A stretch of 37,058 nt of DNA from Euprymna scolopes (GCA_024364805.1 CM044500.1:93734929-93771986); one strand, 5' to 3'; counted from the stretch's first letter, positions 11,160-20,862 are shown. Numbers and translations are program-made. Notes: a model not told the origin generated them from the sequence alone.

Positions 11160-11450
11160 TCTGTGGTGCAGTGGATAGAGACGTTGAATCTCTACAGATC
11201 CAGGTGAGAATTGTCTGAAGATAGTGGTTTCAATCCTACTCAAAGTCGGCCAGAGGTTTACTTGGCTAAAAACATGGTGAGACAACAACAACTATGGACG
11301 GCAGTAATTGCCAAGGATGCAGTTAGGAGATTCGGAGTTCCTATCTCATCGCACTCACCACCTGACAAAGGCCAGAGGAATAATTGGCCAAAATGTTCTG
11401 AAACAACATCTAAAAAAGATGAGGAAAATAGTCCAAATAAATTGTCTGAA
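11160..11450 (+). mobile_element. tRNA-headed element carrying hammerhead-ribozyme sequence (SINE-H)
   Basis: The head (about 11163-11243) has an A-box-like TGGTGCAGTGG and a B-box-like GGTTTCAATCC. Directly after it the stem-II word GGCCAGAGG appears at 11248 and again at 11370, a period of 122 bases. The second is embedded in a full hammerhead-like core; the first keeps only the half from stem II on. The body between (TTAGGAGATTCGGAGTTCC) and the tail match both arms of the palindromic element at 28752-29102. No coding capacity. The open frames 11211-11477 (+) and 11533-11258 (-) are shadows of this repeat. Confidence 0.7.
11357..11408 (+). ncRNA. Decayed type I hammerhead ribozyme motif
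   Basis: CAC then CTGACAA (consensus CUGANGA), a stem II of GGCCA and TGGCC around a GAGGAATAAT loop, AAAA where GAAA is expected, ATGTT at the stem III and cleavage position, then CTGAAAC. Compared with the arms at 28752-29102, the changes sit at former CpG sites. It is likely inactive in this copy. Confidence 0.6.
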
Positions 11451-11473
11451 CAACATAAGTTGTTGTCACTTCT

Positions 11474-12135
11474 GTAGAGGGGGGGGAGTAAACTTTGTGT
11501 GATCCCTTTTATAATCTCTTGTTGCATACTCAATTTGTTTGAGAGATGGCCTCTGATTGGCTAAGCTAAAAAGGAAGTTAATTACTAGCACCAATCAGTG
11601 CTGTGTTTAGAAATTAAGCATAGATTCAAAACTGTAATAGCAGCTCATTGGAACCATGGTGTTTCTGCTGCTGCTTGTAGTACTACTGCTACAGTTTAAG
11701 GATATGCTTAGGACCAGTTTGGGTAGACAGTTTGAGTAGTTGATAGGGCTGGGAAATAAGGTAGGCAGAAAAAAACCTGGGAAAAATCAATTTTGGTAGT
11801 TACGGTAAACAAGAGTGATAAAGCCAGTTCAGTGTAAAGTCTAAGATGATTAATTATTTAGATGAAAATATTTTAGTTGAAAAAAAAAAGATCCAAAGTA
11901 ACTCTTAATTTACAGAATTCATTATTATCTGCAAACACGCTAAAATATTTTTATAAATAAATAATTCTTTCATAAAAAATATTTCTGTTATTCATAAGAC
12001 AGATTATTGAACATTTTGCATAATAACACTTTTTCCTTAAAGATTGAAAGAAATTGATAAAACTTATGGAAAATAAAGAATATCCAGTAATTATGGATCA
12101 TGTGCTGACAGATTTTTTAAATTCAGTATTGGAAG
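11474..12135. other. Unassigned sequence after a G-run
   Basis: A purine/G run (11477-11489) is followed by sequence with CCAAT-type words (GATTGGC near 11556, CCAATCAG near 11592). It could be the edge of an old retroelement, but no terminal repeat or coding domain is seen. The rest is AT-rich with no gene. Confidence 0.35.
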
Positions 12136-12140
12136 TTGTA

Positions 12141-13058
12141 CAAAATGGAACAATAAAGTTGTTACCCTAAATAAAACAACACTACAGTTTTATGTTTAAA
12201 CTTTTCTTGAAAAAAATCAATTCAGATAACTTGATTATGTAGTAGAGCTGACATCTATTCAATGTAGTCGCCTTCAAACTCAATCACCACCTCGATACAG
12301 GTCTGAAACTGGGAGCATGCCTTTTCCACAAGTGGCAGTGGGAGCTCAATAAATGCTCACCAAATGGCGGTGATCAGGCTGGCTTTGGTATTGTGGGAGG
12401 TCATGTTGGTGATGTTCTTGACATATGACCAAACAAAATAGTCCATCATGTTCAGGTCAGAGGAGGAGGAAGGGGGGGGGCAGTGAAAGAAGGGTACAAA
12501 GTTATAGCACTTCTTCTGAAGCCAAGCCTGAGTCTCTTTGGACTTGTGGGCCAGCGCTGAGTCCTGCTGCCACACGCAGGGTCTGCCAGTACTCACTTGA
12601 TTGCACCAGGAATCATCACACTTTTCAACACATCCATGTACATTTGGTGTTGACTTTCAAGCCAACTTCGAAGATTTAAGGTGGCATGATGTGGCCCTCA
12701 CTTGAAATCACACCAAAGACCATAACCGTGGCCGGAAACTTTGTTTTCATCACCCTAGGCATGTCCCTATTATTCGTGGCAATGCAGCAGTGCATTTTGA
12801 GGGTGCTGCCAATGGTCCTGTTATCATAATTTGGATTGGTAGAGAGCATGAGTTGTACAGCGGCGCATCTCCAATGCATATTTTGTCACTTTCAGACATG
12901 ATAGAAGGCTCCTATCACTCTTAGGGTCTATACACAACTGGCCAACTAGTAGATGGTTTGCAACAGAAAAAGAAAACCTATTTTCATCAAACTGAAATGG
13001 AATTATTTTCATCTTATGGTCATCTTTTCTAGGGTGACAGTTTTATTGTTTTACCCTG
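12141..13058 (-). pseudogene. mariner-type element with transposase remnant
   Basis: Imperfect terminal inverted repeats of about 30 bases (left CAAAATGGAACAATAAAG; right, reversed, CAGGGTAAAACAATAAAA; both continuing to an ACCCTA word) are flanked by TA. The minus strand holds pieces of a mariner-superfamily transposase: TVMVFGVISSEGHIMPP, then GRPCVWQQDSALAHKSKETQ, WLQKKCYNFVPF, SSSDLNMMDYFVWSYV and KNITNMTSHNTKASLITAI. The catalytic D of WQQDS and the D of MMDYF are present. Frameshifts and an internal deletion mean the 918-base copy lacks the N-terminal half. A second copy is at 28699-29806. Aligning the two suggests D37D spacing in the ancestral protein (maT-like), but that is tentative. 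Confidence 0.85.
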
Positions 13059-13064
13059 TATATA

Positions 13065-13740
13065 CTTTTTTCATCTCAAACAAGGTATATTGCCATTTGA
13101 AATATAAGGGGCTACTAATTAGGATTATATATAATAGGGGGCTGTGGGGATTTGAGCAGTGAGATGTTTGTTCACTTTATATTTAAACTTCTGCATGTCA
13201 GTACAGTCAAGGAAGCAGAAAACAATGAGGGAATTTTAAAGTCTAACAGTCCAAAGGAAGAAACTATTAGAGTAGAAGGCTTTTCGGAATCTAGTGACCT
13301 CAACAGTGAAGGGACAGGAGTTTGCTGCTTGTCGGATTAGTCAGGAGTATGTACATCAAGGGTGCAGAAGTGCTAGGAGTTCATGATAGTACATTCCAGT
13401 AATGATGATGACAATCTTCTGTCTCGTGAGGCAATGGTATTCTGCACCTAGTCTGGTGCACTTCAGCATCTACTGTAGCTAGACAGTCAATAACCAATAA
13501 TGTGGGACCTATTAGATTTGAGACTATTTTGAACGCTATCTAAGAGATTAGTGGTAGATGCACCAGCACAGATGTGGCAACAGTACGTCATGCATGGGCG
13601 ATTTGAGGCTTTGTAAAAATATAGGATACTCTTTGGTGTGAGTAAGTTTTTAACATGGTAGAGGGATCCCACCTTTTTTGTAGCAACCTTGGCAATGTCC
13701 TCAATGTATTTGTCCCAATTCATGATTCCTGCGAATGTTA
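13065..13740 (-). mobile_element. LINE-A2 RT C-terminal fragment (antisense)
   Basis: Minus frame 13723-13487 reads MNWDKYIEDIAKVATKKVGS, LYHVKNLLTPKSILYFYKAS, NRPCMTYCCHICAGAS and so on, the thumb and C-terminal part of a CR1/Jockey-type RT. The 3' UTR runs down to 13065, where a T-run marks the reversed poly-A end. It abuts the mariner right end at 13058, so the mariner lies immediately beside the LINE 3' end. The + strand open frames 12953-13340 are shadows. Confidence 0.82.
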
Positions 13741-13744
13741 AGTT

Positions 13745-14425
13745 GAGTTTGAATAAAGGCTCTCAGATAGGATATTAAGATTTTTTATAAAAATCGATGC
13801 CATTTTTTGTGTTACCAATTATTAGTTAAAAGGAACAAAATTGGTGAAGGGTGCATAAGTAATGGAAACTTGATAAGATTGTAGATTTTGTGACTCATGA
13901 AGAAACCAGAAGCTCATCCTTGAATACATAGAGAATTGAAAAAGAACTTACAGCATTAAAAAAAAAAAACAGTGTCCATAATAAAGTTTTTTTTCATAAA
14001 AAGAAACTGTCATAAGGAATTGCGGTTCATAGCCAGCAAGATATAAGTTTGGATCTGATCACTTCAAGCTGGGTGATCTTGTGGAAAGTGTTTATTGTTG
14101 AGAAAGACAAAACACCTAATGAAACAAGGGTAACATCACTGAGGACACATCTTGAAGCCGTAAAATATGTTATGAACGATTGTGCAGAGAGTGAAAACAT
14201 TAACTGTTGCATTTTGATTTGTGTACATAAGAAACAGCAGCAGCAGGTATAGTCAGCAACAAACAAAACGCTTCAATAAAAATCCCCCATTTGGCTCTAG
14301 AATGACCCTGTAGTGATTGATGGGGCGGCAAGCACAAATAAATAAACAAACAAACAATAAGATAGTTTATTATATTCGATAAAACTGTAAAATAAATACA
14401 ACTAAAAAAGCAAAAAAAAAAAATG
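13745..14425. other. No confirmed gene; one odd open frame at 14049-14252
   Basis: The + frame 14049-14252 ends in a glutamine run whose CAG repeat is followed by GTATAG, which could act as a donor in the phase needed by the first DYNC2I2 exon. Its translation has no resemblance to the DYNC2I2 N-terminus that I can see, so I do not call it an exon. A tail AGCACAAATAAATAAACAA near 14331 looks like the A-rich end of a repeat. Confidence 0.35.
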
Positions 14426-14429
14426 TTTG

Positions 14430-14748
14430 GACTTAAAATCACTCTAGAGCCGTTGATAAGTTGTCAAGCATCGTCAAACTTTCATGAAAAACACTCGTTT
14501 AGTCAAANNNNNNNNNNNNNNNNNNNNNNNNNNNNNNNNNNNNNNNNNNNNNNNNNNNNNNNNNNNNNNNNNNNNNNNNNNNNNNNNNNNNNNNNNNNNN
14601 NNNNNNNNNNNNNNNNNNNNNNNNNNNNNNNNNNNNNNNNNNNNNNNNNNNNNNNNNNNNNNNNNNNNNNNNNNNNNNNNNNNNNNNNNNNNNNNNNNNN
14701 TCCTCGAATGGCCTCCAGGCTTTGATAAGTAGTGATTCCTTTGTAAAA
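14430..14748 (+). mobile_element. LINE-B 3' end, interrupted by the assembly gap
   Basis: The left flank of the gap (CTTTCATGAAAAACACTCG at about 14481) and the right flank (TCCTCGAATGGCCTCCAGG, CTTTGATAAGTAGTGATTCC) match, in order, the reversed LINE-B copy at 36275-36655. The gap therefore probably hides the middle of a LINE-B 3' end and no host exon. The A-run at 14744-14756 is its tail. Confidence 0.7.
14508..14700. other. Assembly gap (193 N)
   Basis: A run of N. Open frames drawn across it have no meaning. Confidence 0.99.
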
Positions 14749-15156
14749 AAAAAAAACCCCAACAACAATCATTTAAGTATGGAGTCAAAAAACATTGCAA
14801 ATTAACTAACTCATAGAAATCCAGATAGTATATAGGTCAAAACATAATATAAATATCCACAATGAGCATAATATAGTGATATTTAAACGTAACCATTTCT
14901 TCCATGTTACACATGGCCCAATATAATATTCTTTTTGATAAAATCAGAATATAATTAATGATGTTCCGACTTCTAAAGAAATATTTAAAAAAAAGATCAA
15001 ATAAAACCACTTCGCAATAGCTAACGCTAACACTCACAGTAACTATAGAAAAATAATTTTGAACGTTTTTACTTTTTTAATTGATTTGTGAAATACTCCA
15101 AATTCTATTTTATTTAATTATTATTATTATTTTGTTTTTGTTTTTTGCAATTCCAG

Positions 15157-15295
15157 TGCCAAGCAGTTCCACAGAAATTTTCAGATTTAGAGATTCAACA
15201 TGATGATTCACCTGAATTAGCGGCATTTCTCAAGAAGATTGAACCAGCACTTTATAAAGAGCTTGATAAAAATGCCAAGAGTCAAGCATTCAAAG
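15157..15295 (+). CDS. DYNC2I2: DYNC2I2 (WDR34) internal exon 1 of 4 in view
   Basis: Dynein-2 intermediate chain 2 is a WD40 protein of the retrograde intraflagellar-transport motor that carries cargo back from the tip of cilia. Seen: acceptor TGCAATTCCAG, open frame from phase 0, donor GTTTGC (weak). It encodes CQAVPQKFSDLEIQHDDSPE, LAAFLKKIEPALYKELDKNA and KSQAFK. From memory, human WDR34 has [20 protein letters not shown] and NWQSHAFDGF at this place, a clear match in the segment before the first WD repeat. It ends in phase 1; the split codon G|GT restores the conserved Gly-Phe with the next exon. The exon upstream (N-terminal part with the light-chain-binding region) was not found in the window and may lie before it. 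Confidence 0.88.
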
Positions 15296-16019
15296 GTTTG
15301 CGATTTTAGTTTTTACCAATTTTGTGTTTTCTTCTTTTTTTTTTTTTTCTGAAGTATAGAAATACTAAATTGGATTGGTTAATATACCTGACAATTTTTA
15401 AGCATTATTAAATACAAAAACAAAATATTAAAAATAAATTCAATTTGAAAATTTACAAAATCGACTACTGTTATATAATTTTTCATTAAATCATTTTTTT
15501 TTATTGTTTTTTTTCTCTTCATTTTATTGACGGTATTGATGATTATTGTAAAATCTGTATAGTTGTGCGAATTTTGAATAGAGAATTTGGTTTTCTAAAT
15601 TTTCAAATTAAACAGGAAATAATATTTTCAAAGATGCAACCAAGGTTCCTCTTTTAGAAATTATTTCTTAGCTCAGTTTCATATTGTTGCATGGTAGTCT
15701 ATATAACATGAGTGTATATAATGTCTCATTTGTGTACCTGTGTGTGTGTCGGGGGGAGGGGTTACATATATACAAATAACATACCGTTTGCCTTCATGTC
15801 ATCTCTTCTTCTTCTTCTTAATAACACAGACAAAATTGATGATTCATAATCTTTTATTCTTCATTCCTTCAATTATCCTGATTGTTATTTCACTGTTGTC
15901 TAACTCTTTATGCTTCCCCCCTCCAACAACTCGTATTGAGTGAATTACTTCATTCCTCAACTGTTCTCTACAACTAACCCAACTCTATGTCTAAACCTAT
16001 CTTTCTAATTTATTACATC

Positions 16020-16365
16020 ATCATCTGGCCCTGTCGGTGGGGCATTAGAATATGCTGACTGCCCCCCTGCAGAGGGTAAAAGTCCCTCAATGGGGGTCCT
16101 GGATATGACCTTAAACTATATCCAGTGGTGAGGCCCCAGCTTGTGGGCTTTGGGGAGTGTGGAGCCACCCTTTAATTACCATTGCTCCCAGGTCTACTCT
16201 GACCCAGAGTGGTAGTACCTGTTAGGGTCCCAACTATGGGTTAAATAGAAACCGACGTGAAAACAACAAATATATTCTATTAAAAAAATTTTTCTTCAAA
16301 ATCTTTGGATTCGGCGTTAAATAGCCCGAAAAGGGTTGATATACCGTAAAACAAAAGCAACCAAC
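16020..16365 (+). repeat. Interspersed repeat D (SINE-like), fullest copy
   Basis: A GC-richer block (GGGGTCCTGGATATGACC, GTGGAGCCACCCTTTAATTA, CAGAGTGGTAGTACCTGTT) leads to a tail with GGATTCGGCGTTAAATAGCC and GGGTTGATATACCGTAAAAC. The middle recurs at 17921-17998 and the tail at 32145-32320 and 36075-36225. A shared tail and variable 5' extent are typical of a SINE or truncated LINE. No pol III boxes were found. Confidence 0.6.
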
Positions 16366-16578
16366 CAACATCATCATCTGATAGTTTTCACATAATCCAT
16401 TTATTATTATTGCTGCTTGATTCCAAATTCTTCTTCTAATTGAAAACATAATTGTCAGTAATTCCATTCCATCAAATTAACATGCCTAAATTATTGTTTA
16501 TAAATATTTTATTATAAAATACTTCTTTTAGGTGACATTCCATTTAGACTTACAAAACACAATCGTAATAATAATTGA

Positions 16579-16834
16579 CTAGCTTATTTTCCAGCGTTGC
16601 CTGGAACCAACAACATAACACTATCAAGGTTTTCACACCTACATGGCATGGCAAGTCTCTGGCAGCTGGTATAAAGGGCTAACATTAGATGAAACAAAAC
16701 TTATTTCTTTACTTTTCATCCACTATTAATTTTGGATGGTTTCGCTGCAAACAGTTCTGTCCAGTAGTATCAATAGCACGTAAAGCAAGTTTATGTCTTA
16801 AAATCATATCTTGTGTTGCCACATAATATATAGA
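16579..16834 (-). mobile_element. Short non-autonomous Helitron just upstream of exon 2
   Basis: The + strand begins A|CTAGCTTATTTTCCAG, followed by CGTTGC and CTGGAA: a 6-base hairpin TTCCAG/CTGGAA next to CTAG, the reversed Helitron 3' terminus. The other end, ACATAATATATAGA, reads TCTATATATTATGT on the minus strand, like the Helitron 5' start. The element is 256 bases with no coding capacity, and it stops 34 bases before the exon, within the likely branch-site/polypyrimidine zone. Confidence 0.65.
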
Positions 16835-16868
16835 AGTATATGTTCTTGGTTTTATTTGTCTTCAATAG

Positions 16869-16948
16869 GTTTCCAAGTTAGTTGGGAAGAAGAATCTAAA
16901 GCCGTTCGTGAAGAATATGTTCTTACTCATGCAAAACTAAAGGAAGAA
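16869..16948 (+). CDS. DYNC2I2: DYNC2I2 (WDR34) internal exon 2 of 4 in view
   Basis: Acceptor TTCAATAG, donor GTAAGT (consensus). After the split Gly codon it reads FQVSWEEESKAVREEYVL and THAKLKEE. Human WDR34 (from memory) has [20 protein letters not shown] here, so FxVxW is the shared core and the spacing to the first WD repeat is nearly the same. Length is 80 bases; together with the previous 139 it makes exactly 73 codons, so it ends in phase 0, as the next exon requires. The open frame that runs past the donor to 17020 is intron read-through. Confidence 0.88.
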
Positions 16949-17021
16949 GTAAGTACAAAAAACTCTTTGAAATTCCTTTTGTTTAATTCAAATATGTTAT
17001 ATATGTCTTGTATTATATGAA

Positions 17022-17312
17022 TTATTCAGAATACTATTCTCATCTTGGTTGTTATTCTTATAATATTTCCGTCAATGTAAACTCCAACCTTCTTTAGGTT
17101 CTTCTTGTCAAACTCTGAAATTTTTAACTAAACTCTTTCTTTAATTCATGGGATTAGATTGCTCTCATTCCAGGTAGAAGTCTTAGTAATTTCTAATTAT
17201 GTTCTTAGTATCACCTGTACCAACCCACCTGTACCTTTATCAACCTCCAGAAGATTGTCACTTAGAACTGATTATACTTAGCACTTTATCCGTGGCACCA
17301 CAGGTGCATTGT
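17022..17312 (-). mobile_element. SINE-A
   Basis: Minus-strand copy of the tRNA-derived family: the tail near 17022 begins AATTATTCAGAATACTATTC and the head near 17300 has reversed A-box words (CTTTATCCGTGGCACCA). The B box is weakened. A short stretch near 17215-17235 is internally duplicated (CACCTGTACC). Confidence 0.75.
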
Positions 17313-17315
17313 TTT

Positions 17316-17920
17316 GGGTTTTTTTTTTTTTTACACAGTGATTACCACTTATCAAGGCCTGGAAGCCACTCAGGGATAAGGGTTATTGCAAGTACATTAC
17401 GTTAGTGTGGAGATTTGATGAAGTGTTTACTTAAGGGGGCGGTTCATTAGGAATTTGTTAATGTTGGACTTAAAGACATCCAAGTTGTAGTCCGGTGGGA
17501 AGCAGGCAGATGGCTCAGAGTTCCACAGGCGTGCAGTTCTAAGAAAGAAGCTCTGTTAATGGAATCCGCGTTTTGATTTAGGCACAGATATAGAGTGGGG
17601 GAAATTTTTCACAGTGGATTCAGCTAGACAGGTGTTTTTTGTGAAAGATTGGCAAGAGAGGACCAGAGATTGGAGTTCAGACGAGCACCTGCCATGAAAA
17701 TAACGATAAAACAATCATAGGCTTGCAACGTCTCTTCTGTGGGAGAGAGGTTGCAAGGTAGAGAAAAGGGCATCCCCCACTAAGCCACGAAATCTATTTT
17801 GTACTCTGTCAAGGCAGGATAGGCTGTTTTTAGCAGCTCCTGCCCAGATATGGCAACAGTGTTCCATCCTTGACACAAAACTGTATTCAGTAGTGAGTAC
17901 TCAATTTTTGAGAAAGCTTA
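17316..17920 (-). mobile_element. LINE-B RT C-terminal fragment and 3' UTR
   Basis: A reversed poly-A (T-run 17319-17331) starts the element. Going upstream on the minus strand the sequence carries the shared CTTGATAAGTGGTAATCAC end, decayed coding words for a FFPRTARLWN-like segment, LNSNLWSSLANLSQ, and a region equivalent to EHCCHIWAGAAKNSLSCLDR. It is related to LINE-A but has a different 3' UTR, shared with 14430-14748 and 36275-36655. Multiple shifts; inactive. Confidence 0.78.
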
Positions 17921-17998
17921 AGATAGTGTGGAATCACCCATTAATTGCTCTGACTTGCAGGTCCATTCTGAGCTCGAACTGTGGTACCTGTTCAATCC
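17921..17998 (+). repeat. Interspersed repeat D, middle fragment
   Basis: GTGTGGAATCACCCATTAAT, then TGCAGGTCCATTCTGAGC and TGTGGTACCTGTT match 16155-16225. It directly abuts the LINE-B 5' end. Confidence 0.6.
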
Positions 17999-18004
17999 AT
18001 GGAT

Positions 18005-18885
18005 GAATTATAATCTATCATTTGTAGACTATTTGTTTACAAATATTTGCCTACGAAACAAATTAATGACAAAAAGTCCTGACAAGATCTTACAGAGCAT
18101 AATGCTTTAGAACTATAAGACAATTATAAAATGTTATTTTATGGAATTGAGGTTTTTACATTCTAAGGAAATAGAATAGTATAGACATGGCCTATGCGTT
18201 CACTTTCCTGGCTATGATCGCTCCACTTGTTGTACCAGTTCTGAAATAAAAAATTACGAGCCTAATTTTTTTAACAAGTAATAATGTTTTTTTTATTATT
18301 ATTATTTGGGGTGGGGGTGGGGGTATTATAGTGGTACTTGCTTTCCGAAAGTTGAATGGCAGACTTGCAGAATGAGGATTTTGCCTCACCAGGCTGAAAC
18401 ACAAGTCCCATTGATACAGTCCTTTAGCCAAGAGCCACCAGGAGACCTAACCTGCCCGGGTAGATACACTGCCTCAAATCCTAGGCAACTCTCAGGAAAA
18501 TCAACTCCTCTATCAAAAAGACAGCTTCAACTTTCACTCCTCCTAAGGGTTGGGTTAGCTGTCTATGACCGTCTAAGTATCTCTTGGAATCTTTTCACCC
18601 ATGACCAATTCTGGGTTTTGTTAATGTGATCACCATTCGACTACTCAGAGGTTGACCACTAGAGACCTCCACTGAAGATAACATCCAGATCGGCTCTATT
18701 CATGGGGGCTTGTCTGCACAGATTGATCATTGTTTTTCCCACAAAGGCCAGTCCCAGCATGACTTTTCCATCCACTGAGGCACTTACTTTTTCAAATGAA
18801 GAGTATATCTTTTGGGTGGTCTGACTTTGGCCAGAGATATTTTCAGTTCTCTGTACATTCTCCTTCTCTTGGCTAAGCATCTATC
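18005..18885. other. Unassigned block, GC-richer from 18330 to 18880
   Basis: From about 18330 the sequence is more GC-rich and complex than its surroundings, with open stretches on both strands (+ 18306-18629; - 18880-18659). Neither translation resembles a family I know, and there are no splice signals in agreement with DYNC2I2. It may be an old unclassified repeat. Confidence 0.35.
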
Positions 18886-18890
18886 ATTGC

Positions 18891-19360
18891 AACTATATAT
18901 TTACAAGAATAACGTTTTAAAAATTATGCTTAAGGTTTCAGTCATTGCCTTGGATATATGTACATTCGTTTTTCCCTTTTGTCTATTATAAAGCATGGTG
19001 TCATGAACAAATATACCCATTTTGGACACAATTTTATCAGGGAAGTCATTTATGAATATCATGAATAATAAACACCCAAGAAACGTCCACATTAATATCA
19101 TGTTGTTTGAATGTACGACCATCAAGTATTACGTGAAATTTTCTCTTGTCTGAGCTTTATTTGCTTGTTTTCTTTTGTTTTTATATTTTTTCTAATTTAC
19201 TTTTATTGATACTGCCACCAAAACTATTATGCAAAATTTCCCTATTTATTTGTCACTTCTGTCTGAGATTATGTACTTGAGAAAAGTATCTAGCTTATTG
19301 AGGATTGTGTACCTGTCGTTTTTGTCTAGTTTGGTGTGTGTGTGTGGGGGGGGTAATAAG
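18891..19360 (-). mobile_element. Composite repeat M: LINE RT palm fragment plus noncoding module, copy 1
   Basis: The minus frame around 19125-18901 reads LGCLLFMIFINDFPDKIVSK, MGIFVHDTMLYNRQKGKTNV and HISKAMTETL, an RT palm with the YADD aspartates altered (FVHD). On the higher-coordinate side it continues into noncoding sequence ending TGTCGTTTTTGTCTAGTTTGG at about 19317. The whole unit, coding and noncoding, recurs at 24440-24945. Confidence 0.75.
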
Positions 19361-19597
19361 AAACTACTGATAGTTTCTTATTTTCATAAATTATGTTTTT
19401 CAGAACTTAGGATTAGTTAACGAATCTAATTAAACTTTAGCCCCCTCCTTCTTTTTTGCTATAAATATTTTAGAAATAATATCTCCTAGTGTTTTGTTAA
19501 ATAATCTTTTTTTTTTAAATTTTTATTTTCATGTTTAACTAGACCCTAAATACAAAACCTCAGAAGTATGTAACTAACCCTTTCCCAAATATCAATC
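19361..19597. other. No gene recognised
   Basis: AT-rich filler. Confidence 0.4.
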
Positions 19598-19710
19598 ATG
19601 GCAACTTATACACCTGAAGAAGGTTGGAGGTTACATCGACTGAACTGTTGTGTAAATAACACTCAAGATGAGAGCAGTAGTCAGATTAATCCAAATAATG
19701 CGAACAACCA
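19598..19710 (+). mobile_element. SINE-A tail (5'-truncated)
   Basis: CCTGAAGAAGGTTGGAGGTT, CTCAAGATGAGAGCAGTAGT and TTAATCCAAATAATGCG match the SINE-A 3' body and tail. The head is missing. Confidence 0.7.
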
Positions 19711-19714
19711 TTCT

Positions 19715-20599
19715 GGTTATAGTCAGCTTACGTGCTTCCTCATTTCTGGCATAGTACTACCAGAAGCGGTGACAAAGTGAGTGCCGCCTTCCCCTATATC
19801 TTGGTGTAGTAGCTAATAAAAATGGAACCTTTGGGTTACCCTTGACTATGGTCGACCATTTTATTTTTAATAGTAAGTTATCAAAACAATATTGAAAAGT
19901 CGTTTTTATTAATGAACTTTTAAAAGGTTAATGTGAGTTTCAGCACATCTGTAGTTCATTGGACGGGTCATGTGATGTCGGAGTGTAGATGATTATGAAA
20001 CTTTTTTCTCTTATGCCTATATCTCCCCTGTGCATGTACTCCTTTTTTTTTTTATTATTATTATTGTTTTTTTTATTTTATTTTTTATTTTTATACTTTC
20101 ATAAACATATTTATTACATAAATTAAAAATAAAACTTTCATTTTTAAAATTTAAAAAAAACAACAAACTTATTTTTATAATTTCATAAACATATATTTCT
20201 TATAAAATCTCAAAATAAAAACTTTTATTCTTTAAATTCTGTTAGTAAAAGTGCAAATAAAGATTGTGTTATTTTTATCTTTTTTATAATTTTGTTAATT
20301 TTTATTGTAAACTTTTCAATAATGTCCTTTTCTTATATTTTATTTCAATAAATCGCTTTACAATAGAAATATTTTCAGTGGAGGAGAAATCCTTCACGAC
20401 TGAGACAATTTGTATTTTTGTACCTTTTCTCCACGTTAAAAAACGACCCTGGTGTCTAACTCTGTCCCGTGGGGAGGCATTGTAAATAGGTACAATAGAA
20501 ATAGTGAAGAACAATAAAAGTGAAGGAACTGATTTGTCTTGTCACCGCTTTTGGTAGTGTTGCGCTGGAAATTAGGAAATATGTTAGCTTACTATAACC
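19715..20599. mobile_element. 885-base MITE-like element with inverted ends of at least 60 bases
   Basis: The left end GGTTATAGTCAGCTTACGTG continues to ACTACCAGAAGCGGTGACAA. The right end, reversed, reads GGTTATAGTAAGCTAACATA and continues to ACTACCAAAAGCGGTGACAA. The inverted repeat extends over about 60-65 bases with scattered mismatches. There is no transposase frame. The flanks (AACCATTCT and ATCATTCCT) resemble each other but are not a clean duplication, so the superfamily is open; long ends with a 9-base duplication would suggest Mutator-like. The right half ends 210 bases before the third exon. Confidence 0.65.
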
Positions 20600-20809
20600 A
20601 TCATTCCTCAGCCAAAAAATTCAGAACTGTAATATCACCTGCAAAGTCTGCCATTTGTATGCACCAGCAAAACATGGACCGCAATGCATGCTTACAGTAG
20701 TCTGTCGAATCGGGATGTCTTTTTGTGACAAAATATTTATTGATTAAACAATTATTTAATCTGTTTATATGTGTATCTCACTTAAACATGTCTTTGTATT
20801 ATTTTACAG

Positions 20810-20862
20810 CTTCAAGTTACTGGACTTTCATGGAATTCATCTGGTTCAGTCATTGCTGCTTC
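20810..20862 (+). CDS. DYNC2I2: DYNC2I2 (WDR34) internal exon 3 of 4 in view
   Basis: Acceptor TTTTACAG. Reads LQVTGLSWNSSGSVIAA then the first two bases of a serine codon. Human WDR34 (from memory) has [20 protein letters not shown], so this is the first strand pair of WD repeat 1 and the match is strong. No GT donor exists where the conserved Tyr-Gly-Arg should continue. Instead the sequence runs TC|ATATCCTTCC, the 5' splice site of a U12-type intron. The exon is 53 bases and ends in phase 2. The next exon supplies the third base (G) and then Tyr-Gly-Arg-Phe-Asp-His. Confidence 0.9.

Larger units (their letters stand above)
15296..16868 (+). other. DYNC2I2: DYNC2I2 intron (phase 1, about 1.57 kb)
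   Basis: Runs from GTTTGC to TTCAATAG. It carries a repeat at 16020-16365 and a short Helitron at 16579-16834. The rest is AT-rich with T-runs and a TGTGTG/GGGGG patch near 15740. Confidence 0.75.
16949..20809 (+). other. DYNC2I2: DYNC2I2 intron (phase 0, about 3.86 kb)
   Basis: GTAAGT to TTTTACAG, a conventional U2-type intron. It holds a SINE-A, LINE-B, repeat D fragment, LINE RT composite, SINE tail and a TIR-bounded element, listed separately. Confidence 0.8.

Noticed and set aside
11474-11830. LTR beginning after a G-rich purine tract
   Set aside because: No second terminal repeat, no poly-A signal in the right order, no coding end before it.
14049-14252. Possible upstream DYNC2I2 exon ending in a glutamine run with a GTATAG donor
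   Set aside because: Phase would fit, but the translation does not resemble the DYNC2I2 N-terminus, there is no clear acceptor, and CAG repeats make chance donors.
14423-14800. Open frames across the N run
   Set aside because: They exist only because Ns do not create stops.
18306-18880. Host exon candidates on either strand in a GC-richer block
   Set aside because: No recognisable domain, no matching splice signals; left as unassigned.
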